A stretch of 64,000 nt of DNA from Lutraria lutraria. Lineage: Eukaryota; Mollusca; Bivalvia; Venerida; Mactridae. This document shows positions 1 to 15,200 of this stretch, in pieces. The position numbers were made by a program, and so were the translations under genes. The DNA is taken from assembly GCA_964023205.1 (NCBI GenBank), contig OZ026844.1, positions 35,511,326 to 35,575,325 on the forward strand, given 5' to 3'. Position 1 is the first letter of the stretch. Each line of letters begins with the position of its first letter. The notes below the pieces were generated by a model, which worked only from the letters and a program-made list of their open reading frames with translations, was not told where the DNA came from and did no database searches.

Positions 1-145
1 TGCAAAATTTGAGAAATTTTTATGCATGCAACTACTTCATACATTATTATTAAATACACATGAAATTTGCCTGGTCCTGGCTGTGATTAATAAACACCTA
101 ACCTCAGAGGCCCTTTACCAGTCAGTTCAATTTTTTCTTTTATAG

Positions 146-223
146 GTGTGAAGAAATTTTTCTGTTTGACAATTTTGTGTTGCCTTGTGTTTTACATTGG
201 ATCAGTGATACACCGCTCGAAAG
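146..223 (+). other. Exon encoding the type II membrane anchor of the POMGNT1-like protein
   Basis: The acceptor is TATAG and the donor GTAAGC. The frame entered with two bases encodes Val-Lys-Lys, then about 17 mostly hydrophobic residues rich in Phe, Leu, Cys and Val, then His-Arg-Ser-Lys. Lysines before the hydrophobic run and basic residues after it fit a short Golgi signal anchor. The exon ends in phase 1, which agrees with the next exon at 1856. Confidence 0.7.
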
Positions 224-3200
224 GTAAGCTTTTTGTTTGAATCTATCTTATGGTGTTGGGGCTTGATTTCTTGGTGGGCTAATGAAAAGATATTCAGGCC
301 TTTTCCAGTTTAAATTTGCTGAGTAAGCAATGCTGCTTGGTTGAATCCAACTAATTTACTGTAATAACCGGGGGTCGATTTTTTTCCACGGATTTCATCA
401 GAGTAGATGATCATAGGGAGTATTTTTTAAATGTGATTTTGCTACCAGAAGGAGAATTTTTTATCGCAGCAAAGATTAAAACTAGAAAGCTTTAATAAAT
501 AGAAATAATAGACACATACAAGGGCCAGTGATTTGAGTTGCAATCAACATGGGTTCGGCTGTAATGACATAGCTGGCTGGAGAGTAATAATTTGCCTACT
601 TTTTGCTTAGCATACTTAGGGCTGTATGCTTAAATTAAGCATTAATTAATTGATTTTATAATATCATGCGTTATACGTATTTTATTCTTGGGGAGATGAG
701 ATGACAGTTATTGTTTATAAATCACATTAATTATTATTACCTAGTGTTCGTTATATTGAACAAATGAAGAGGAATTAAAGACAGATTTTAATTCAGGCTT
801 AATAAATTACATGACATAATTATTACAATAATAGACAAATTAATTGTACCATATATAACATTTATGAAGAATGAAATTGCATGTACGCGTGTCTTAGTTT
901 GATCTTAGCCTAATAAAATGGTGTTATGATAATGTCTGCCAGTCATGTACTTTAGTCATCAAACTAGGAGGTAGTAATGAAGCACGCTTATATGATACAG
1001 TAAACCTCTGTAGAGCAACACCCTGTGGGAGCTGCAAATATTGTCCGTTGTTTAGAGGTTGTTGCTCTACAGAGGTTAAATTTATAATAAATATCAGCTT
1101 AGGGAAATTTTGAAGGTGTTGTTATATAGAGAGCTGAGGTTGTTGCTCTACAGAGGGCCTCACTGGAGGTTGTACTGTAGATCTATAATGTTGTTCAATA
1201 CCCTATGTTGTGAATTAAATCAAGATTAAGTAACTCTTTAATCAAAGTTCTGTTCATGAATCTGCCGTTCTATACATAGCGTGACGTCACTACGTTTGTC
1301 TAACCTCTATACATAGAACTGATTATTATCCACATTTAGATAGTTATACATACGCTAAAATATAGTTCCGTGGAAGGATAAAAAACATCAAAACAAGCAT
1401 ATCGGTTGTATGTTATTAACAAAATTTGTTTTGTTATGTAAAATGAATACGTTATATCATTTCTATTCTTGTGCTTTTGTCAATAACACTAATTATTCAA
1501 TGAAACGCAATGATGAAGTACGCTTGGCTCCAATGTGTACCATACGGTGACGTCACATTATGTTATTGTTTATAACTTCCATTTTGTAAGTAGTTCCTGC
1601 AAATACCCATAATGCCCCGAGCAGAAGAACACAGGTCAGTGCATAGCGCTACCGTAGTGTACACATTGTGAATCTGTTGATAAGAATATTTACTTACTTG
1701 CATTGCAAACAAACAAAAAACTTTGTCTGATAAAACAGGGTTGAAAATGAAACAAGACTTGAACTTAAGTGATCAGTTCTAAGATTTTTAACTTTTGACC
1801 TTTGGAGCTTGCGGTTAAGATAATTAGAGCACACTGTAGTTCCTTTTTTTTTCAGGTGTCCGGGAAGTATGGAATGTGTCCGGCTTCAAGAACATTTCAG
1901 GTATGATAATGTTGTTAGAAACATGTATAATTTTTCAACAAAAGTGAGGTAAAAAGATTGGGGAATTTCTTGGTATGGCGATGGTATCCACCGAAAAGTA
2001 TTCATTTGATAACTTATTTATACCTGCAAAACTTTGATATGTGGCAAGACATTATGGAGACCTGCATGTAGCTTGGTATACCATTTACGGTTTATTGGGT
2101 CAAGGTCACCTTCTTGAGTAAGAACATTGATTTCACCTCAGTAAGTTTCAAGATTTTAAAGCTAGTCTAAATGGGAAGTATCATGGAAAACCCTGTGTTG
2201 GGTGAGCAAATAGCATCCACATTAATTGTCCACTCCTTAATTCCTATTCATTTTCACCAAACTTGGTGATTGTGTTTATCAACATTTTGATAGCCAGCAG
2301 ATTTGTCTCTAAGGATCTTGAATTATGGCCCCTAATCCTCCCAAAAATTAATGAAATTAAATGATTTTCACCTGATAATTTTATCATATTTATTTTTGAG
2401 TCTTTTTAGATTTCTTTATAAATATTTCTGCTGTCAATCTGGAGTTAAGTCCCTTTAAAGCTTTTATTTTATTTCAGATGGTATATGTGGGACCCAATGT
2501 GGAGATAACCAAGTGTCATTTTATGTAAGCTCTGGGGTTGAAACGAAGCAAGGCCCAATTATCTGCTACCAGAATAATGTGTAAGTGTTTCTTATATATG
2601 TTTGTGGTTATTCCATGTTGGATAGATTATGAGTCTGATGGTACTTCGGGGAAGAGGGGATTATTTGTGTTTATTTTTAGGAATCTTTATCTTACAGTCA
2701 TTAAAATCAGGGTTTCCATTAAATTTTCCTTTAAGAGGTCAAACCTTAATTGGATGAGGCTTCCGTGCACATTTCCAAAGTCGTAAATGATATATTTGGG
2801 ATTTCTTGGCAGTCAATTTATTTCTAAGCAGTCAATTTGGCCTCTGGTCGTCTCTGTTTGAAAACACTGAAAACTTTGTTTATGTTGCTGAAACGATTGT
2901 TAAATTGTGGGAAATTAGATGTTAAAAACTTAAATATATAAATATGCTTTGATGTGGGAGGTCCCAACTTAATGTCATATGTAAATCAATGCATGGTGCA
3001 AGAATGATCATAGAATCAATATGTAATAAAAACTTTGGTATTTCAAGCTTGTAATCTGGGGGGAAAGTTATTGAAGTTTCATTGTCTTCTTATAAATGAA
3101 TATCCATTATATCCTCATACAATGTTTTGTGCTGTAATCAAAAGTTGAAATGTGGTTAAACTGATCAGACTTGGTTTTATGTTCCTGTGGTTTTCCTGAA

Positions 3201-6200
3201 TAAAATTACGACTGTGAAGTATCGTCGGCCATTTTCCTTTTGTACATAATGATCTACTTGACAAATCAAGTAAGCAAGACTAAATACCAAGCATTTCCTG
3301 ATAAACACACCTCCCTGTACTATCCTCATCCCTTTCACTCACCCAAACTTTGTGACTTGACCAGATTGCCTTAGTAATCCTTTCACTTCTTTCCAATGTA
3401 TTAATAAATCATGCAATTATTAACTTAACATTATTTAAAGAATAAGTTGTATTATGTAAAGCCCCAGGAGGGACGTTTATTAGGGTATGTATGGTGGATG
3501 ATATATTGATATTGCTTACAGGGTAAACTGTCTGCTTCTCAGTCAAGGAAATTGTGAAGTAGTTGGCTTTATGTATTGTATAGTGAAAGCAGATTTTATG
3601 GATCATTTTTCCACCTTGACGGATCATTATTATAATATGAAAAAAATATTTCACTTGAATATTGCAAGACAATGACTCATTGTTATTTAAAATCAGCTGA
3701 CAGTATTTATTTATCAGGATGTGATTATATCGTGCATTGTGCCGAGCATCTAACATGTAGGGAATGAGGTCAGAAGAACAGAATCTCTTCCTTGTAGTAT
3801 AATTTATGATGTTGATGCATTAGGCGTAAGTTCGGTAACGTTGTCATAATGAACTCATTTAGTGAAGAATTGGATACAATAAAGTTCTTACCCTGAACAT
3901 GTCAACATTGTTATATGAATATAATGATGTAGATAGCAGGTTAGGTTGGCCAAAATTCTTACCTAGTGGTCAAAACACATTAATGGAAAAAGGTCTTATA
4001 TTCAAAGTATGATCCATCCCCTAATATTTTCATAATTTATATTTTGCCGTTACAAACTAGGGGTTAGTTCTAAAATTTTTAAGAATAGGGTCAATTAGGT
4101 AATCTCAAACAACTTATTTTTCTGGCTCAGTTTTGCTGTCATTTTGTTATTTTGCCACCATTATTTTATCTTTGGTCAAACCCGTGGACAAAGGCCGCTA
4201 AATGGAAAGAAATACAACTTCATGTATAGTTGGCCTTAATTTGGAGGTTAACGGTTCTTCAGTTTTTGCAGAATTAATGTTCAATTAGCCATAGTTAGTG
4301 GTAACCATTGTTCCCCAGGTGACTGTTCCTCACTAGTGGTCAGTAACTCAGGTCACATGTCTGATTGATTTGTGAATTCTATGTTTCCTCTACTTTATAG
4401 GCATAATTATAAAAAATGGTTTGTTTCTTGTTACATGCTGTTTAAACATGAGGAAGGTAGGTCGGGCTTGTTCGAAATTTGGCTCTTGAAAGTGTGTGGA
4501 AGGGTAAAAAGCAAGGAAATGGATATACTGTTACTCATTCCTAATAAAAAGTCTCAGGTCGCTGTAAGTAATTAAGGTATATCTGGTAAATTGAGACAAA
4601 TATTTGTTTTACGTCGCACTAATGTAATTAATTGTCATAAAAAGTTAGAATTTGGAAGATATTCATTTTTTATTGCTTTTAAATTAATGAAATCAGATTT
4701 GTTACTTACTTACATTGTATTTGTAATCTTTACAGGATTGTTAGTCATGAGAAAAAGAATTATGACAGAGGAATGAATATTGTTGTTATCAATGGTAAAT
4801 ATACCCACTTCTGTCTATCTGTATCTGTCTGTCTGTCTGTCTGTCTGCCTTCGAACCATAGTTGATTTCCTTAGACTTCTATTTCTTGTTAAGACTACGT
4901 TTATTCCCTCTATGGGATACAATGTTTGTTTACTCAGATTCTTTATTTTCTGTTGCATTTCATGAAGATCCTGTCACAAGAATTTCAACATTTATTTCAC
5001 GTTACCAGTCATATCATGTAGAATAATGTAGAATGTTGAATACTATCTGCATTCGTCCGTCTGTCTGTCAGTCCATCCATTTTAGTAAGTGAAATCTTAA
5101 CCTAGAATCGTACAGTCTTTGACTATTTTGTCAGTGTAATTTCATTATTATTTTTAGAAGTGATTACAACTGAACATGTGTCTTTTAAATCAAATGTCTT
5201 TTGTATTCAGATAAGACATTGGAAGTTGAATTCACCAAAATCTATGATACTTACATTGATGGTAAGTCACTTTCTACATTCACCACTGTTTCTCTATGTA
5301 CAGATCCATTAATATGGGAAAATGTGTTGGGAATACAGTGATTTTTTTCACTATATTTACTGCCGAACATTGGCAGTTTCCCCTGGCAAAATTTCCTTCA
5401 TTATTCCCCTAAAATAGCCAGAATTTTCCCCTAACAAGAAGTGTTTTACATGTAAAAAGAAGATAAAATAGAACAGTTTTCTCACCATTGTCACCAATTA
5501 CAGTGTAGTTATATCTATATTTATGTTCTAAACAACTAAATAATGACATATTCCATAGAAATAAATGTTATGATATATATCATAATTATATTCCCAGTTT
5601 GAAAATTGTTGCGCTAAATTTCCCTTTTTGATGGGCATGGGTAGTGAGAAAATTTTGGGAAAAAAATCACTGGAATAGTACTCAGAAAAAAAATAGGGTT
5701 TCCAGGTAATTTTTCTTTGAAAAGACCTACAAACTTCCTGCATTATATAACCCACTCCCCTGCGCACCTTTATTGATTGTATCGGGTAAACATTCTCAAA
5801 ACATGTCAAATACATTCCAGAATTTACAAACGTGGCATTTATTTATTTTTGATTGATTTAAAGGGGCATGCCCTGGAACTGAAGCGTCTCGAATATAAAT
5901 CAAATTGGTATCATTTGAATGCCAAAATCAATTAATGAAAGTCCTGTAAAATATTTACGAAATGTCCCGCTATTTGACTCAAAATACACATTTCAAGATT
6001 TACCAAACCTGCCGATTACGCCTTAGAAAATATTCGTCATTTTCATAACTCGACCCTTTCGGGATCTGTCAAAAGCGGAAAAAATGTCAACAAACTGTGA
6101 AATGGTAAGTATTGCTCATGTCATGTTCATTGTTTGCGACATAAAGCTTATCTATCGATCAATTATAGGTAAATATCATTGTTTTGCTGCTTGAAAGGCA

Positions 6201-9200
6201 GCGCGCACGCTAAGTTAAATTCTCAGACGAATCGGAAATATCGTTGTCTTCAATAACCCTTTACTTCATGTAGCCGTATATTCACGTGTAGACCGCTTAC
6301 TTCATAATCCCGGTATTTTGCGGGTAGACCGTCTACTTCATAATCCCGGTATTCTACGTGGTTGATTTTTGAAGTTCAATAAATCATTTTTCCCAAAATA
6401 TCGGCGATTTTTTAAAACAACGATTGTAAAATTCAATATTTCATGAAGACATAACGTTAACAAAAAAATATTGTTTGTATATAAAATAATGTGGTTAACT
6501 GCGTTTAAACACAAGACAGGTCGCGCGTACACGATGACGTATCGTGTTGAGATTACACAGTATACAGTCTGCAGACGCGCGGTTCATTTCTAATGACAAT
6601 TTTGCCGTGGAATTTTAAGTCAAAGCCAAAAAAACAGTAGAACAATTATATATCTTAAATATTTTCAAACAAAAATGACATAATAAAGATAATAATCAGT
6701 AGTTCGCCGTGTCTCGGGTGCAATAAAAGAAATATACAGTGTCAATGTCTCGTGTGAAAATCAAATTCAGATTAACAAATAACATGTGCTAATTGATGCG
6801 GTCATCAATGGGATTAAGTTGGCTATCAGTATGGGTCCCTAATTATATCATCAAATTTTAATGTCACCCGGAGTTTTATGGTGCCGCATTGTTTTTACAG
6901 CTGACACGTGTGACAAATTTCCATATGGGATTTAATCTTCTCATGGGCGGGGCTTATTTATTGCAGAACAATATGACTCTACCAATCAAATCAATTTGTT
7001 GTTCAGCCTAAATAAATACCTTTCCCTCCGAAATATCGCCGATTTTTTATTCCAAAAACTATAATTTCTAATATTCCATGAAGACAAATCAGCAACAAAA
7101 ATATTTCGTCTATTATTCGGTGAAAGTTGTAAATACTATGTAAACACAAAACGAGTCAGGTGCGCGCCGATCACTAGACGTATCATGAACACAGAAGTCT
7201 GCAAGCACATGGTTTATTTTTGACATAAATTTAATATGCTGGGAGATTTGTTGAAACATACGTAAATATTATCCTTTATTCCGTATCATCAAACAAATTT
7301 GATGCAGTAAAAGTCATATACGACTGTTTCACTCGTCTTTGATGTAAAACAATATTCAAGTCACAAAGACTCGCCGCGAATGCGTGTGCAATACGATTAA
7401 AAACATAACGAATTCGGTGTTAATTGATATGCCAAATTATGATCAACTAGGTTAAAGTTTTTTGTACTATGGTACACTTTCACAACCTCTGATTGTTTAA
7501 AAAAACATCCTTTGAACTTGACACATTTATAAGACACTCTGTCTGGGTCACGATGACCTTGATTGTTGGACATGAATTCCTGCACGTGCACCGTCAATCA
7601 CTGGCACTGAGCCAAGTTTTACCTTTGCACATTTATTTAATCTCGAGTGTAAAGTATTGATTTTTACAACCCAAAGTATTATTTAGTGGAGTTTGCAATA
7701 ACAATTCTTGCATTAAGATTTTTTATTCCATGTCTTGTAGTAAACAGAAAGGGCAAATTAAAAAAAAGGATAAGGAAAAAACATGGACCTTGTACACATT
7801 ATATTGCCCTTAATATTTGCCCAACATCAGATATTTTTGCATAGCAAGTAAGATAAATTAAATACCATCAATTTGGTATAATTCAGAAATTATAAAACCA
7901 TTATTTAGCATTACAATGAAGTGATAAAATGACCAGGTGTCAATAGAAAAAAATCAGAAAAGGCAAAAATATGCTTACAGATTTTTTTTGCAATTTTTGT
8001 TCCCCTTTATTTCTTTTAATATTTATCCCACAGTTACAAAAAATACATCATACAAAAGGTTATTAAATTATGAACAACTTTTATATTTACTATAATTTGA
8101 TGGGATTAATATTTAGTATAATAAACCAGTGATGAAGTAGACATGTGTCATATCAGTAGCATTTCCCAATAACCTGTATGAAGACAGTGTACCAAGTTTA
8201 TCTGATCCACTATTAGTATACAGTATGTATATTGACTAGAGGGCTATGAAGTAAAGGGATAAAAGGCTTGTAAGCCTTTTATTTAAACCGGCTTATAAAT
8301 ACCCACGCATGCGTTATAGGGCCATTTTTGAAGGCACTTTCTTCTTTGACTTTTCGGTAATAATTGTTTTTACAAGTAATAAACGCATTTTTGGTGTATA
8401 AACCCCAAGACACAGCAGTTCCTGGGCATGCCCCTTTAAGCATGCAGCATTTTGATTTGTGCTGAATTCGCCAAAAGTTTCATTGTTTTAGTTAGAATCT
8501 TAAATAATTTATTACCAATTCTGATGCTTAACTCACTTTTAATCTATGGTAAGAATGGTCACGAATGTTGAATGTGAATTGGATACCAATAAAAACATAA
8601 TTTCTTGATGCATAAAATTGTTATTAAACATTGACGAGGAATACATTATATTTATGCAGTATGAATGAATTAATTTTTTTATTCTTTCAATCAACATTAA
8701 TGTTATTCAATTAACCAGAAATAGTAAATCAAATGTACAGCGCTATGGACCTGTGTATGCACACTGTTTTGCATTTTAGCATTAAGGCCAAGTAATTGAT
8801 GTATATTTTATTTGGTTCTAAAAGCACAGTCAAACTTTGAACAAAGGCCACCTAATGTGGTGAATAAGTTGCATGGTCTTGAATGATCTGTTTTCAGAGG
8901 TTTATTTGGTCTGTTAGTCTTTTAGCGGGGGGGGGTGGGGGGGGGGGGTAAATGTCGCACCAACAGCCAGAGGAATTATAAGACCTTTATTCACAGCTGT
9001 AAAAAAAAATATGCAAAAAACAAGCAAATGCTAATATTATCCCAGGATAATAATTACTGACAAAACGAGCCCCTTTTGCTTTGAAAAACACTCATTTCGC
9101 TGTGATTTTTTCTTTTGTAAACTGGAAATATAAAGAGCATGTGACGTCACTTTATGACTTTTGCATAACATGACTGTGGGAAAACACAGCTGTTCTATAA

Positions 9201-12200
9201 TTTTTTTTTCTATGATATTGAAAAAAGTAAAATAGTGGTTTTGAAACACATCTTGTCTTGCTATAAAGTATGCACAGGAGGAAAACACATTGAATTCCTC
9301 TGTTAAAGAACAAACAGAAACTAATAGGACCGATAAATTTATATGCTTATTGGACTTTAAATGGTGATGGAAGACAACACAATCATGCATACAGCTGGGT
9401 AGATCCACAGACCCTACTCATTTTGTAGATAAATTTTGAAATATTATATTCTATTGAAGTCTTGAAAAAATTCATATTTGACTCCTCAGAATTTTAAGGA
9501 TGGTTTTTGTTACCTGGCCCAGCCATGCATTTATTTAACTAGGCCTGATGGAATGAGTCATTTCCATTTTTGTTTTAATATCTAATTAATATTCATAAGA
9601 TTTACATTTACTCCACAAAACTAATATAACATAATCTGACATTATCACAAACAGTCTTTTGTTATGATGTAAATAGGATGTATATTTTTTATCTCTCTGA
9701 CGTATGTATGGTATTGATCGATATTGGCATTGTTTGTATTAGAATATGATTTATTAAATGAAATACATTAAAACTTGTGAATATAGGCTATTGAAAAGGC
9801 TGTAGAAATTTGACCTCCATACATAATTGGCCTCATTTAAGGGTTTGCTAGATTTTTTGTATCACCTGACTGAGGTAGCCTCCATGGTTGAGTAGTTAAA
9901 GAGACTAACTCATAATCACCAGCACCTCAATGCTGCGAGTTTGAATCTCACATAGGACCGGAATAATTTCATGGCGATGATACTGTTTATTTAGGTTAGA
10001 GATAGCCAATGGTTCTACCTAAATATACATTTGGGTTCTTCCTCATCTGTACAGAAAAGTGGACAATTAGTCATGTGACCCTGCCTTTTAATGCTACTTT
10101 GATTCCCCAACAAAATTATTAACAGATTTAGACTAGGTGCTTAAATATCATATGTTTTGTAAAATACATGTAATGAAGTGATGCATTAAGGTTCTGGGGA
10201 AAGTGTTAAAGTACAGTTCTGGTTCAGTTAACCCCACTTATAAATATACAGTAAATCTAGCTCATGTGACCATGTGTATTAAGCGACCTTTTTCTTAAGC
10301 GACCACTTCAAAATCCCCCAGAGCATTTTTGCACTATGTTTTTAATCTATTAAGCGACCTTTGCTCAACGCGACAAGCGACCGCCAAAAAATATATTATT
10401 CTTTCTACTTCTTATCTCCCTTGTAGACTATGATTTTCTTCGAGATATGAAATCCAAGGTCAAAGAAGGTCACCTTATGATTGTAGCAAGCTATGATGAA
10501 ATATCAGAAAAGTAAGTGTTGAGATCTAAGTGTGAATTTACAGATACATGCTAGTGTTGCATGCTGATCCACTATCATCATCTTTAAAAACCTATGATCA
10601 AGATAATCTGTTCATTTCAATGTTGGATGTATCAATTTCTAGAATAATTGTCAGATGTTGATATTCTCATTTTTTTTATCCCTTTGTGTCAAATTATTTG
10701 TGGATTTTCCGTTTGAACGTCAATCATTAGTTTCCTGTCTTCCAATTCACCCTCAATGAAAAACAAATACTCTCTAAACTGAATCTGATTCTGTGGTTTT
10801 TAAATGGCATTACTTACCAGTAATCTTTCTTAAATTATTGTCTGCCAACTTATAAAACTTCTGAAAATTGTATAAATTAATCTTTCAGTCTTTCTAGCTC
10901 ATCACTTCACGATATTCCTTACGATTTAATTTTTTCGTGAAAATTGCATATCTATTTTCTAAATCAACTTTCGTTCCAAGAGTAGTAAATCTGTGTTTAG
11001 ACATGCAGCAGAAATCTCACAGTTTAACAAGAACTTGTCAAACAAATACTTACATTTATGAGAAGTTGGGTTGTATTTTGCTTTTTAATCTTATTGGTAA
11101 GAATATGTTTTAACATTCATGACTACTGTGGTGGATGATTTTTGATTTCCCAATTTTGTACATGAAAGTTATGGATCGTCCTTTCTGCTATTCGATAATC
11201 AAAAAATTGTTTTAATTGAAATGCAGTAGAATTGGAAGATAGGAAAAAATTATTCCTTTAGTGTGGTCTTTGAGAATATTATCGATGTATAGATATTGTG
11301 TTTAATTATTTTTCTTCATAATGAATGCAATTTATATTTTCTTCTTTGTTAGCACCATTTTATAATGTTTTATTTCGGGCAATCGTCAGATTTTTTGGGG
11401 TAATTTTCTGAATGTTTAAAGCGATTTAAGAAGTACAAAATTAATGTAGAAGTTTTTCTAAGTCTGCTTGCACAGCTCAATAAGTAGAGTGCTGAAACTA
11501 CAGACCTTAAGGTAACGAGTTCTGAATTAAAGTTGATAGGATCTACTTAAACACAGAAGCTATATTACTGGTACATAATAATTATGATGTTATTGATGAA
11601 AACTTTTTATTCACATTATAGAAGCCAAGGTAAGCCAATGCAATTTAAATAACAATTATGTATTATGTTTGTATTTATTAACCGTTAGTTCTAACACTCT
11701 AATTGTAGTTACACTGTAACTGTTTGGTATTATCATATCAGGATTCTTTGTGCAAATTTAAAATATTAAGACCGGTCTAAGAATGCTGTTACCTTTTTGG
11801 TCAATTTTTCAGACTGTGTTCAAAACATCAGATAAACTGATCAAAATGAAGTTGAGAGTATTTTACACTCAGGACAGAGATTTAGCTGGATGATTGACTT
11901 TCTTTTAAACTTTCATCTGTGTCTTGTTGCCTGCCCAGTCACCAAACATATCAACAAATGTTGTGAAACTTGTCACTTAATTTGTCATCAGATGTCACCA
12001 AACCTGTAAACTAAGGTCACCTAACTTGTCATTAGAGGTCATAAAAATGGAAGATGACAGTATAACCTTTATCCACAGTTTACTTTCATGAAGAGATACT
12101 GTATATAGTCAGTGATAAGCTGTGGCCATTGTTCCCAGGTGAACTCTACAGGGTATTTACAGGTTACCTGTTCACTCAGTTTGACTGCATCACTAATGAT

Positions 12201-15200
12201 TTAATTGTTCTATGCTTTTTAACATGCAGTATACATGCAAATAATACTAACAATTTTTCTTTGATAAGTTCATGTTATAATAATGACACTAACGTATAAC
12301 AGATTTTCATTAATCTAGTGTGTTGGGGGCATGTTTTTTGTTTATGAATATCTTTGTATGTGGAGTGACATGCTGGTGAAAATGTCTTGACTTGTTTGTA
12401 GCTATTATTTTATGTATAAAACGTTACAGATTCTCCTTCACCAAATAACCAGGGTTCAAGAGTAGATTGCCTGAGTCTCAGATTGCTCCTTTGCCATTGG
12501 CTGATTGTAAGATGTTGATCATTATCAACCAATGAGAAACTTGAGTCTTTTAATGCACAATGTCTTAAGTTATGAAGGTTTAAGAACAATCTCAATGCTT
12601 AAGTCTAAAAGAATTTATTTCCTCCTTAAATGTTCCATGACAGTGATGTGGTGCATGATGCATCTTATTTGATGATAACCAGTAATACATTAAAAAATAT
12701 TTCTATAAATAAGTATTAAGATCTTTGCCAACCTATGCAGGATGCTCCCTAGACCTCAAAAGTTGGGGGTCAAAATGACCCTTAGATGATAGAAATTTAT
12801 AGAGTCAACCAAGTTTTCTATTTTTTTGTACCCGGTAATTGTAAATTTGACCCTTTGGTTCCAATTCTCAAGAGTCAAAAACCCTATTTTGCAAATTTCA
12901 AGAGTCAAAATACCATTTTAAGGGTCAAAGGCGAGCCCTGCTAAGCCATTTGGTTCTTGTGTTGACCTAATTTCTGAATGAATCATATTCAGACATGTTT
13001 TAATGAAATAAAATAGCACCTTGTAAATCACACACTGTATGCATCTCCTAGATGCATCCTCATTCATAAATTCTGTTATTATGTTTACTATGACTTCCGT
13101 TGCTGATTTATTGATATGATAAGTGAATTATGCTTTAAATCTACGTCATTCTGTGAAAGATTTATGACTGAAGTCGTCATTTCCTTGTTATCATCTTTGA
13201 GAAGGAATAAAAGTGTATTGATTTATAATTGACAATTATTAGTAATAATAAATTAATAATTTTGATTTATGCAGTTGAAACAATAGTTAATTGTTGCGTA
13301 GAATGTACAATACTGCTGTAAACAAATGCTAATTTTGTTCGTAAACATCTGACAAGCGTTATTTGTTGCCTGATTGACAATTTTGTTATTTATTCATCTT
13401 TTGCGTTTTTATTGTTATTTGCTTGTTTGATGCTCAGCCCCTACCATCATATCTTAAGTACATTTTAACCTGTCTTAGAAAACTGTAATTCCTGTAAATA
13501 TAGACTTTAACTATTTAGTTAATTTTGTTTCTGAAAGTGCTAATAAAAATAATACATCTTAGCTTTTGATATATTTTGTCAATGTAATTATCTCTGTACC
13601 ATATTGTAACTTAGTTCGATAGAGCTTGAGTGTGAATGAACTTATAATGATTTTTACCAAGTTTTGACATTTTAAAAACAGTCTGGCTTTCATTATGATT
13701 TTGCACTGTCTCATGATTGACAGGGTTTAAATGAACACTGATCCCTTTTTGAAGTTATTGATTTGAAATCATGATTACTTCCTGTATTTGGGTTTTGTTT
13801 AAATGATACATGTGGTGTGAATGATTGAATTTGGTTAAGGCCTTAGCTGCGGCTTGTTTAAGTTACTTGTTTTTTATCCATTGTTCATATTTTGGGATGG
13901 ACATTAAAACAACTTTAGAGACTATGAACTCATAGGGTTTCAACGTAACTTGTTGGACAATATTTATGTCAGCAATTATTATGGTTCATTTATTTCAAGA
14001 ACAGATTTTGCCTTTATATTATGAAGCATGACACAAAATAAATAATAATTTACCTTTAATTAAAACTCATATTTTATCAGTCAATTAAGTATAGGCAGGT
14101 ATGGGGCTGCAGTATATTTAATGACAGGTACATCATATACTCACTCATGATATAAAGATTGGCAGCTGGATGACTGTATTATATATGTTTAAGACTAAAT
14201 TAAGAGTAACATTAACAATCTTATTTCTTAATATTTTAGTTTGAGTGACGATGGTAAAAGATGGCTAAAGTTGTTCGGCAGTGAAATAATTGATCAAGTT
14301 TTGTTCAGAGATTCCTTTCTTCTCATTGGTCAGAAAGGACTGAGACAAGGTTACGCCATAGAATTCGTAAGTACCGGAAAAAATCTATGATTCACTGTCA
14401 CAGCAGACTAAAATACAGTAGACTGAGTTCAATTAGATTGTACTGTAGATATTTGATGTTAAGACCACCTTTGTGTAAACTAGAAACAGTTTTTATATCG
14501 AGGTGATGTTTACATGAAATTGATATATAGAGCAAATATTGAAGAAGTGTCCAAAAATAATTGGTTGTTAAAAGCAGGTGGACTTATAGTATTAAAATGG
14601 TTGCTAAGGAAGGTTTTCTTGCACATGATTTCAGCAGAAATAGGAAAATATGGAAAATCTTAGTGTGTTAACAAAAGTATCTTTCTCATATGAACTTATG
14701 TCAAGTAATAATTTCCCCTGGTCCGTTTTCACAAAAATTCAATACATTTTTGAAATGGTCTTTTTTTATATCAAATCAAACAGCGACCTTCATTCACAGG
14801 TGCTTGTTATATATGGTTTGAATGTAGTTAACCTTTTTTTGTATAATATTGGTTTGATTCATGTTTTTTTTTGTCTGTACAGACTCAGAGAAGAGATGAG
14901 AAGTTGTTTGCAGAGTCCATTGAGAAGATAGGATGTTTTACACTGCCATGTATGTATAACACTGTCTACGTGAACATTAGAACTCTGCTATTTAGGATTT
15001 ACCTGTACCTGCAAAGTCAGAATTAGAAAATATAATCTTAAGATAGAAAAAAGGGTACTGACTTAGTTGTCCACATTAAGGCAATTGCCACAGGTGGCTA
15101 TTAAAGCAGGCTTGACATAAGTTACCCATTTTCAATATTTATAATTTTACAGTGTAACATTTCTTATATATCTCAGTGGGTCCTGTATTACCGATTGAAG

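Larger units (their letters stand above)
2478..14949 (+). other. First FAM3/ILEI-like stem domain of the POMGNT1-like gene (6 exons)
   Basis: Exons 2478-2580, 4736-4794, 5211-5261, 10427-10511, 14240-14366 and 14883-14949. The encoded stretch opens with a CGTQC cysteine motif, then shows [30 protein letters not shown] and a closing IGCF cysteine. This order matches FAM3/PANDER/ILEI family proteins (first Cys pair, GP-IC, RGIN-V-V, FRDNW-F-GGKG, late Cys). In human POMGNT1 a domain of this type binds beta-linked sugars in the stem. The 59-nt exon at 4736 is needed to reconcile the phases of 2478-2580 and 5211-5261, which supports it strongly. Confidence 0.75.

Noticed and set aside
1281..1556. 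CRE-like promoter elements (TGACGTCA at two sites)
   Set aside because: They lie in an intron with no transcription start evidence; such 8-mers also occur in the dispersed repeat at 9.1 kb.
4372..4575. Small plus-strand open frame of 67 codons in an intron
   Set aside because: No domain, no splice context and composition like the surrounding intron.
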